Shown here in pieces: positions 55,961 to 64,000 of a stretch of DNA of 64,000 nucleotides. The position numbers were made by a program, and so were the translations under genes. The stretch is from assembly GCF_023065955.2 (NCBI RefSeq), contig NW_026622986.1, positions 12,239,848-12,303,847 on the forward strand, given 5' to 3'. Position 1 is the first letter of the stretch. The number at the start of each line of letters is the position of its first letter. The notes under the pieces are model-generated. The model made no database searches. It was not told where the DNA came from and was given only the letters and a program-made list of their open reading frames with translations. The stretch comes from Ursus arctos (taxonomy: Eukaryota; Chordata; Mammalia; Carnivora; Ursidae).

Positions 55961-57314
55961 CTATCCCCAAAGCCCCCTTCACATCTGTCCACAGAGACTG
56001 AGCTCCAGAGGAAAATGAAGAAAACGCTGAGGCTTCTTCAGGGACAAGCTGAATTGCCGGCCATGTTCTCCTTGGCATAGTCTATGTTGCCCTTCTCCCC
56101 ATTGCCTGGTCGGAGGCAGGACATTCAACTTCCGCGTTATTATCACAGCAGATGATTCTATTCCCTCAACTTGTTTACAAGAGAATGACCGTGACTCATC
56201 CTAGTTCCCTCCCCTGAATGCCCCAGCCTGCAGATTTCCCATCAGCTCCAGTCTTCCTTAAGAAATTAGTGTTGCTGTTCCTGGTTGGCTCCCGAATTGC
56301 CTCAGTACACCTCGATCATCACGGGAGGAATTTGAGAGCCTTCTCAGAGACAATAGTCTCCTCCTGTTTAGAGCCTAAATGAAAAGTGAGCTCTCCTGAA
56401 AGTTGTAAAGATCTCATGTCTGATTGGATGTGGAAACTGACTGGAGGAACATATGATGTGTAAGATGACATTACATTCTGGACCAGAGAGAGAATTATCT
56501 TGTGTAGGGTTACTCCAGAGTTTCCCATCACCTAGTCCTTCCAATAAGTTGTTTAGATCATCTGCCAGCCGGAAATGACGTTGTTAACTTAACCCTTCCT
56601 TGAAATATGTGATATTTTCTCTGTTGACTTGTCTGCAAATCTGAAGTATTGTTGTTAATAAATAAGAGGGTAAAGCTGAGGTGCACTGGGGTTTTTTGTT
56701 TGTTTGGTGGCTATGGTTTTTCATCTGGAAAGGACATGCAAATTCAGCTTTCAAAAAGACTTTGGGAAGATAGAAAGGAAGAAGATAGGCGGAAAAGAGT
56801 TCATTCTGCTAGTGATGTGGAAGCGATAGCCCTTGACATCTTCCGGTGCCTTCATCCCACCCAGAGGAATGTGTGAGCTGGTGGGAGGACGTTGCTCAGG
56901 AGGCAGCTGCCCGAGGCCTGTCGTGATCCAGGTTCCTTTGGGGGCTATTCTCTCTGCAGGGTACTAACAACCTCGAGTAGCAAGCCCTGCACGGGATCGA
57001 AGTGAAACACCAGAGCCGAAGGCAGAGCTGCGGGAGGCTATAAAGGAATACAAACTTGAGAAAGGCAGGAGATGCAGAACATCCGCTTTGCAGCTTTAAA
57101 ATCGACAGTCTGTGATTGGGTCTTCGCAAGTGAGTGCAAATTACAAATCGATGGCTGAAAACAGTAAAATTAATAGGAAAAAAAATCCTAAATTATTCAA
57201 CTGAATTTTCTTCATCTGAACTCTGCTATTCTTCTAAGCGCACACCCCCCGCTTTTAATTCTCCTCTTACATCTATAATGCTTATTGCTAGGGCACTTTA
57301 AAAAGAAATAGCTG

Positions 57315-57529
57315 GGGGTGCCTGGGTGGCTCAGTTGGTTAAGCGTCATCTGCCTTCGGCTCAGGTCATGATCCCAGGGTCCTGGGATGGAGCCCTATGA
57401 TGGGCTCCCAGCTCATCGAAGAGCCTGCTTCTCCCTCTCCCTCTGCCCGCTGCTCCCCCTGCTTGTGCTCCCTCTCACTCTCTGTGTCAAATAAATAAAT
57501 TTAAAAATCTTTAAAAAGAATAAAAGATA
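57315..57529 (+). mobile_element. Can-SINE, older type
   Basis: Head ggggtgcctgggtggctcag, core 'ctcaggtcatgatcccaggg', 3' domain 'ctgcttctccctctccctct' and A-rich tail. TSD aaaagaaatagctg (57301-57314) and aaaagaaattgctg (57530-57543), one mismatch in 14. Confidence 0.96.
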
Positions 57530-57598
57530 AAAAGAAATTGCTGGGTGAGGTATAAGTGCAATGTGCACAGACTCCTCAAAATATAAATTATGCAAATA

Positions 57599-58050
57599 CA
57601 GTAGCCTCCCCCCTTCTACGTGGTTTTGCTTTCTGTAGTTTTAGTTACCCACGGCCAGCTGTGGTCCAGATTCTGTTTCTGACGTATGGTCAGAAGGTCA
57701 ATGGTGGCCGAGTGCCTGTGACGTGCCCCTCACTTCATCCCATCACACAGGCATTTATCATCGTGCATCATCACAAGAAGGGGGTACAGTAAGATATTTT
57801 GAGAGAGAGAGAGACCACATTTACATACTTTTATTATATCATATTGTAGTAATCATTCTATGTTATTGTTAGTTATTGTTTTTAGTCTCTTACAATTAAT
57901 AAATTGTGCCTAATTTATGAATTAAATTTTATCATAGGTATCTATGTAGAAGAAAAAACACAGTATCTATATGGTTTGGTACTATCTGCAATTTCAAGCA
58001 TCCGCTGGGGGTCTTGGGATGAATCCCCTGCAGATAAGGGGGCACTGCTG
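57599..58050 (-). mobile_element. MER2/Tigger-like (pogo-type) non-autonomous DNA transposon
   Basis: Terminal inverted repeats are present: cagtagcctccccccttcta at the left, and aagggggcactgctg at the right, which complements to cagcagtgccccctt. The element is flanked by TA on both sides (57597-57598, 58051-58052), the pogo/Tigger target. Internal blocks, such as the reversed 'ctgcaatttcaagcatccgc' next to the right end and tctctctctctcaaaatatc, match MER2 as I recall it. No transposase frame. Confidence 0.92.
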
Positions 58051-58052
58051 TA

Positions 58053-58628
58053 TACTGTATTTTCACTAGCCTATGTCAATTATTGCTTTTTAAAAATTTT
58101 ATGTGTTCCATATCCTTGTCCACACCATCTCCTCCCCCATCTAAGATGGGATCAGGATCACACCATTTCCAAATACCGTATCTTTCCGTTACAGGCTGCT
58201 CTGCTGTGACTTCTGGGTACTCCCAAAGGAGAGTCGCTGGGGTGACACTACCTGTGAGATTTTTCCAGTAGAGGAACTGGCCGTAGTGGGAGAGGACCCC
58301 TCTTTCCTTTCCTGGGAAGGCTGCACAGCCAGGCCCTGAGCTAGCTTTCCAGCACAGTTAGGAGCTAAATGTCCAGGCTATGAACCAGATGTCAAAGATC
58401 ATGGTGACCCTTTGAAACATGACAGGGATCGGTGGCAGTGGCTTTGTAAAAGCAAACACTCTTGGGTTCCCTAAGGAATTAATGTCTGGCAGTGGCCAAG
58501 GTTCTTGACATTCCAAATAATTGCCGAGTGTTTCCAGAAACAAGTTCCTCGATTTTATTTTATGACAAAAACTAGTGATAGCAAGATGCAAATGTGTTTG
58601 GACACTAGAGGTTGTAGAATACAGATAG
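58053..58628. other. unannotated sequence
   Basis: No gene or confident repeat; 58358-58750 (-) is an open frame that runs into the next SINE and is not a gene. Confidence 0.45.
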
Positions 58629-58836
58629 AGGGGTGCCTGGGTGGCGCAGTCGTTAAGTGTCTGCCTTCGGCTCAGGGCGTGATCCCGGTGTTCTGGGATC
58701 GAGCCCCACATCGGGCTCCTCCACTGGGAGCCTGCTTCTTCCTCTCCCACTCCCCCTGCTTGTGTTCCCTCTCTTGCTGGCTGTCTCTTTCTCTGTCAAA
58801 TAAATAAATAAAATCTTAAAAAAAAAAAAAAAAGAC
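58629..58836 (+). mobile_element. Can-SINE (young type)
   Basis: Head ggggtgcctgggtggcgcag, core 'gggatcgagccccacatcgg', 'cctccactgggagcctgctt', 3' domain gtgttccctctcttgctggc and an A-run tail. The TSD is not clear by eye. Confidence 0.96.
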
Positions 58837-58929
58837 AGAGTACAAGGGAACAATGGTCTATTACCCGTGACATTGAAAGGAAGCACAAGGGTTAAACAAT
58901 ATTTGCGAATTGGAATCTCAACTTGGCTT

Positions 58930-59060
58930 TTTTGCAAATGGCAAAATCTCTCTGAGCTCTATATGTTGCTCCGAGAAGTAAAGGAGGTAATTTAGGCAAA
59001 AATCCCTGGGATGGTGCTTGGCACATGGTAATTATGGAAGACCCTCATTGACGATAACAG
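58930..59060 (-). repeat. MIR, antisense, weak
   Basis: 'gatggtgcttggcacatggt' resembles the reversed MIR/L2 motif 'cagtgcctggcacatag'. The remainder is diverged. Confidence 0.45.
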
Positions 59061-61200
59061 GTACTGCCAAAAAAGACTTCCAGGCTTAATTCACTTAAAA
59101 ATTAGGACCAAAACTTTATGGTAAGTGATAAGAGCAAGGTACCAACCCATAAACAAATAGAACCATAATTGGAATTTTATCTCAAAATATAAAAATAAAA
59201 AATTTTTGAAGGCTGATTTTAGATATAATCAGGCTTAGACTATAATCCATAGCAAATTCTTGTTCCAATGCCCTCGGTGAAAGGCACCACCCTGGGGGCA
59301 GGAAGCAGATCTAAGCAGCACATTGCCTGGGGCTTAGCTCCAAGGCAAACCACCCAGGGCAGCAGAAGGGGGGACAGCCACCTTTTCCCAGTGGAGCTTC
59401 CTCCTCACAGCTATGCTGACAAATGGAACAGGATATGAATACGCATACCTCTAATTTGTTGCTTACACTGACATGATCCAAAGGCTACTGGGTCAGGCGA
59501 CACCCAGCGGTTCCCTAGAAGCTCTCTAAAATTCTTTCCCTCAGGGCCTCCATCTTTGCTTATGTCATAAATCTGTCCCAAATTCCTCCTCAGAGCTTCC
59601 CTGAAGATGGACCTGAACAGACTACACACAGTTCTGCTTCCAGTTATTTCTTATTTCCTTTCATGTGGCTTTTCAATTTTAATGTAATTAGCATTGCTGA
59701 GAAGGAGCCCCATTACCAGAACAGCTGCACTGAGTGTACACAGTTGAGCCTTGGTTCAATTTCCTATTCCATGTGGTCAGTCTCCACATGTGTTCTTCAA
59801 GATCCAGAACATCTGATGTCAGCCTTGATCAAGTAAGCCAACTTATTGGGACTGCAGCTAAAACCTAAATAGTGATCTGCAATAGAGGGTGAGAATCCCT
59901 CCTTTGCAGCCCAGCCTTGACCTGTGGGCAGTCCCACTGGCAGAAATGTGCTGCCAAAACTCAGAGAGAAACTCCCTAGTCTAGTCAGAGGACCAGAAGG
60001 GCCCTCTGAGTGCCAGAGACTGTGGCAGGAATCCCCAGTGGTTTTCCTGTTTCCTCTCCCTTTTACCTCCCAGCCCAGTCCCGAGGCCAACCCCAGCTGG
60101 GGAACTGCTTTGCTGTGGCAGCAACTCTGACATGTAAAACCCAGAGAGAAGAGAGAAAACCGTATGCTCTCCAGAGGAAGAGGGGAAAGAGGCCCCTGGA
60201 GCCAGAAAGTGTGTGGGTTACCCCAGAGATAACAGTGCTAGAGAAGGTGATCTCCCATTCACTTTATGAACTCGGAAGTCCTGGACTTACTACGAGCTGA
60301 GCATGCTCTGAACACACCCACAGGAGCACGAAAAAGCTTCAAGAACTGAACTATGATATAAACCACTAGCCAAATCCTAGATTAAATCCAAAGTGGTATG
60401 CATCAGGTAGACCCAACCAGCACAGCAAAGGTGGAAACCAAACTAATGTTGGAACTGCCACCCAGAGAATAGGAGACAGAAATTATAGTTGGTCCCTAAC
60501 TCCATTAATACCCATGAACATGTATACTTAAATTATTGTCATGGTCAACAATAGCATAATTACAAGGATTCAAACTACCTAAAAAAATCGAGTGCCCGTG
60601 AGGGATGCGTTCTGACTGTAGTTAAGACTGGTTGATAGGTAAATAGGTTCTCCTTAAATAGTTGAGATTTTTGAAAAGAAGTAATTTGTCAACTTTTTAA
60701 GCATTAAAAGCCATTCTACAATTATAGTTAGTGAAGAAAGGATCTACTAAAGTGAAATCAAATTTAGACTGATTGTATCAACAATTTCACAAAATTCTCA
60801 ATAGTGGGATACAAGTGAGTATCTATCATACCTCAGAATTAAAAGTTGGCAAAACCACTAGAGGAAAAAAGAGAGACGGTTTTTCCTTAAAGATATGAAA
60901 GAGGCATAGATTCATCTCTTTTTAGGGAGTATCTTTCATTTGTACAATTTAATAAGCCTTAATAGGTAAGAACTTCTAAGGAATTAGTGTCTATCAAATT
61001 AAGTTATAATCTTTACCTAAGAAATTATCTAAGCGCTCTACAAATTCATTAACTGACTATACCAGTGAATAATTTAGACAGAATAATTAACCCAAATTTG
61101 TCTTTTCAGATGAAAAACTTTTACCTAAAAGTAATAATGCTCCTTTCATTTAAAAGTTCAAGTTAACTTTTCTTTACAAGTTAAGTTTGGTAAGCTAATA
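59061..61200. other. unannotated 2.1-kb stretch
   Basis: No gene or confident repeat. Overlapping frames at 59797-60300 on both strands have no domain and no matching splice sites. Confidence 0.45.
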
Positions 61201-61210
61201 TGTGGACAGT

Positions 61211-61420
61211 GCCCCCCCCTTTTTTAAAGATTTTATTTATTTATTTCAGAGAGAGAGAGAGAGAGTAGGGGTGGGGGGCAGAGTGGTGGGGGGGCAACGG
61301 GAGAGGGGAACCAGACTCCCCACCAAGCAGGCATCCTGACTCAGGGCGCCATCCCAGGCCCCTGAGATCATGACCTGAGCCTAAGAGAGATGCTTAACCG
61401 ACTGAGCCACCCAGGTGCCC
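61211..61420 (-). mobile_element. Can-SINE, older type
   Basis: Reversed: ttttttaaagattttattta, a (GA)n run, 'agatcatgacctgagcctaa', 'ccgactgagccacccaggtg'. Short flank match tgtggacag (61201-61209 and 61421-61429). A C8 run sits next to the tail. Confidence 0.94.
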
Positions 61421-61559
61421 TGTGGACAGAGCTCTTACAGGGAATTTTGGAAACTGTGTTTTTATGTAATAGTCAAATTGAGAAGTATGGAGATTCCCGT
61501 TTCTTCAAAATAGTTGGGAAATAAATAATTTTGTCTACTTATATTTAATATAGACTATG

Positions 61560-61757
61560 CGGTGCCTGGGTGGCTTAGTCGGTTAAGCATTGGATTCAAT
61601 TTTGGCTCAGGGCATGATCTCTGGGTTGTGAAATGGAGCCCTGAGTCAGGCTCTGCACTAGGCATGGAACCTGCTTAAGATTCTCTCTCTCCCTTTCCTT
61701 CTCCCTCTGCCTCTCCCTCTCCTCAAATAAATAAATAAATAAATAAATAAATAAATG
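61560..61757 (+). mobile_element. Can-SINE, older type, with (AAAT)n tail
   Basis: Head cggtgcctgggtggcttagt, core 'tcagggcatgatctctgggt', 3' domain 'gaacctgcttaagattctct' and about nine AAAT units. Confidence 0.94.
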
Positions 61758-62234
61758 CAGGCTGATGCACTAGAATAATTATTTTGAAACATTAAGAAGA
61801 TCTTTCTGAACATGTGTTATTAATTATTTAGCAGAATAATATATTCGAAATTCTATTTGAAAATAGATTTATTCATAGAATTTCTTTTATCTGGTGCTAT
61901 TTCCCTAAGACATTCGCTAAGGTGTTCAATGCTCCTTGACATAAAGAGAAAAGATGAGGGCTGGACAGATGAGGTTGGGAACAGAAATCCCACATAGATC
62001 TGGGGACTCAGGCCGACTTATATCCCCCTATCCTGGATAGATGTTAAGAAGGTAGTGGGATCCCAGAATAGCAATTGCTATTCAACATCTTCTCAGAATT
62101 TTCCCAGACCCCAGGATCAGGAGAGGCAGCATAATGACAGTGGAACCCCAGAGGGGCATGGTAGTTACTAAGAGAGCAAGAAAGGCCTGAAACCCTAAAG
62201 TCACAAATGGAAAACAACTCAGCAGTGGCTGTGA
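61758..62234. other. unannotated sequence
   Basis: No gene or confident repeat. Confidence 0.45.
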
Positions 62235-62365
62235 GGTGAACTGGGGTCTTATTACAGTTCTATAGATGAGCCAAGTAAAGCAATAACTGCGGTCAAGTAC
62301 CCCAAGGCCATACAAAGAGTAAATAGGAAAGCCAGGATTTATACCCAAGTAGGTTCCTTCAAAGC
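62235..62365 (+). repeat. MIR, weak
   Basis: 'aataactgcggtcaagtacc', 'ccaaggccatacaaagagta' and 'gaaagccaggatttataccc' resemble the MIR core and right side. Confidence 0.6.
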
Positions 62366-62394
62366 TGTGCAGTAGCAGTGGCACATAAGTAACG

Positions 62395-62990
62395 AATAAA
62401 CCAATGGAGTAGACTTAAAGAACCTAGAAAAAGAATCAATTTATTTAGAAACTTATTTATGACATTTCAAATCGGTAGGGGGGAAAATGGACTATTTACA
62501 AAAGTTAACCTGGGCAAATTTTCATCAATATGAAAAAAAAATTGGAGTCTTTCCAAATCATACATAATAATCAGTTACAAATGTGAATTACAAAATTATA
62601 AAATGTAAAACATGTAGGTGAATATCCTTATGACTGATACGGAGAAGGACTTCTTAAACAAGATACAAAAGCAGTAACTCATTATTGGAAAAATTACAGT
62701 TGTAATTTCCAATGTACTGAAAGACTTTATAAAGGAAGTAGAAAAAAATACGCAATCTGGAAGAAGAAATTTCAACACATGTAATCGACATCAGGTTTAT
62801 ATCCCAAATACATAAAGAATGATTATAAAGCAATAAGATGACAAGGAAACATGTAGCAAAATGGGAACGGACATGAACAGACTTTTGGCAGAATTGTGTC
62901 ACAATGTCTATCATATTCAGAACATATAAAGAATTACTGAAAATCTAGAGGAAAATAACAACCATGTGGAAAAATGCACAATATGACCCA
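62395..62990 (+). mobile_element. decayed L1M ORF2 fragment
   Basis: 'caagatacaaaagcagtaac', 'gactttataaaggaagtaga', 'atacataaagaatgattata' and 'gacatgaacagacttttggc' follow L1 ORF2 order on the plus strand. Stops and indels are many. Confidence 0.7.
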
Positions 62991-62994
62991 TAAC

Positions 62995-63075
62995 TATTAA
63001 CTATTCGAAGGCAGGAGCCATTTCATTAACTTTTCTGTTCATTGGGGAACATAGCACAGTGCTACACAGATGGGT
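62995..63075 (+). mobile_element. LINE/L2 3' fragment
   Basis: 'gaaggcaggagccatttcat' and 'cacagtgctacacagatggg' fit the L2 3' end. Confidence 0.55.
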
Positions 63076-63087
63076 AGATTTTTAATT

Positions 63088-63262
63088 TTTTAAAGGATTT
63101 TTATTTATTTATTTGAAAGAGGAGTGAGCGAGCAAGAGAGAGCACCAGAGCGGGGAGAGGGGTGGAGGGAGAGGGAGAAGCAGACTCCCCTCTGAGCAGG
63201 ACTCTGAGATCATAACCTGAGTCAAAGGCAGATGCTTAACCAACTGAGCCACCCAGGCGCCC
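63088..63262 (-). mobile_element. Can-SINE, older type
   Basis: Reversed: aaaggatttttatttattta, 'agaagcagactcccctctga', 'gagatcataacctgagtcaa', 'gagccacccaggcgcccc'. It lacks part of the core between the 3' domain and B box, so it is shorter than its relatives. Confidence 0.94.
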
Positions 63263-64000
63263 CTATTTTAATAGGGAGGAAATAAACACTTGATCACCGA
63301 GAACAATCATAGTATTAATAAGATAACAAAGCCTTTTAAAGAAGGACATGAATACAAATTAAAGAAGGGGAAAAAAGAAATGAGAGATTGAGGGTGATGG
63401 AGGGTGGATTGCTAATGGAAAAGACTGGCTCCTTACCAGCTTCATTTTGCCTCTAGATGCTTATTCACCAGTAGCAATGATATCCAGCATCTTGAAGTTG
63501 GGTAGCTGCCAGCACAAAAATGATTTTGAGAAAGGGGGGCTGTGGGGCCCTGGATCAAAGTGTCAAGCATGGTCATTTCTTGTATTTACTCTCAGAAAGA
63601 CTCAGACGATCAGGTACTAACTGTGGAAAGTATTTAAGAATCCGAAAGATGGTTCGTCATCACAGAGGAAGAAATAATATAACACCCGGATAAATATACG
63701 TAGCCTATTAAGGTTAATATATGTGAGGTGCTCCTGTTGGATCATCATGACCTGCTGTGCCCTCTCCGTGGAAATACTATGAAGTAAACAAGCAGTTGAC
63801 ATTCTCTGGTGGGAGCAATAATAAGATTTAGCTGGGCAGTCTTACTTAAACTTTAATGTTTTGCTATATTTTTCTGTGTAATTTACCCCACAGGGGAGGC
63901 CAGGAATTTCCTGACTATAAGGTTTTCCTAACTGACACCAAAGGAAACCTGGGGATCCCAGATCAATCAAAATGAGGTGATAACGATTTGATGGCGGCCA
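63263..64000. other. unannotated sequence to window end
   Basis: No gene, RNA or recognised repeat. Confidence 0.5.

Larger units (their letters stand above)
54821..57300. other. unannotated 2.5-kb stretch
   Basis: Repeat-poor and comparatively GC-rich around 55.7-56.1 kb. It holds a tandem 17-mer at 55927-55960 and a possible mRNA-derived minus-strand frame at 55506-55682. No splice-supported exon recognised. Confidence 0.45.

Noticed and set aside
58505..58807. 100-codon plus-strand frame with Leu/Ser-rich end
   Set aside because: Its second half is the young Can-SINE body; the same tail peptide appears in frames over the other young SINEs.
2258..63262. tRNA-like A and B boxes in many places, possible tRNA genes
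   Set aside because: All sit in Can-SINE heads followed by SINE body and tail. None folds by eye into a full tRNA with an acceptor stem at the right spacing.
1..64000. CRISPR arrays, operons, ribosome binding sites, phage or plasmid features
   Set aside because: The repeat content is that of a mammalian nuclear genome, and none of these features is present.

Overview
This window is mammalian, from a caniform carnivoran and most likely a bear. It holds about 32 copies of the carnivore tRNA-derived SINE (Can-SINE): a head reading ggggcgcctgggtggc, a Pol III A/B-box core and a tail of AATAAA/TCTTT type. It also holds carnivore-type L1 3' ends ending ...actgtatggtgactaa.... Twelve SINEs belong to a young type ending gtgttccctctctcgctggc, which I associate with Ursidae. 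The family identification is from memory of repeat families, not from a search.

No protein-coding gene, rRNA, tRNA or CRISPR is supported. The open frames present are antisense or sense shadows of L1 ORF2, SINE read-through or chance. The window is best read as intergenic or deep intronic DNA. Two weak exon-like segments (32007-32055 and 33520-33603, both +) and two possible retrocopies (about 17001-17440 and 55506-55682, both -) are the only non-repeat hints of coding origin.

Layout. 1-10 kb: SINEs, old MIR and L2 pieces, a hAT-type DNA transposon (8263-8484) and a diverged pair of direct repeats of unknown family (5636-5824 and 7091-7268). 10-15.5 kb: an old L1 3' end, a 5'-inverted (twin-primed) L1 at 11109-11620, several young SINEs with clean target-site duplications (TSDs), a decayed L1M piece. 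17-19 kb: a possible retrocopy, then a 1.6-kb L1 ORF2/3'UTR fragment carrying two internal microsatellites. 22-24.6 kb: two back-to-back SINEs and an L1-in-L1 nest. 24.6-34 kb: mostly unique, with scattered SINEs, MIRs and L2s. 34.5-39.4 kb: L1-rich, with two L1 3' ends tail to tail and a long antisense L1M tract. 41-54 kb: SINEs interleaved with MIR, L2 and L1M. 54-64 kb: a MaLR-type LTR, a MER2/Tigger-like transposon, more SINEs and a decayed L1 piece.

The value of the window is as a record of retroposition. Insertion order can be read from nested elements and TSD quality. I found nothing that amounts to a new biological system. Repeat subfamily names are tentative, and edges without a TSD are good to about 10-30 bases.
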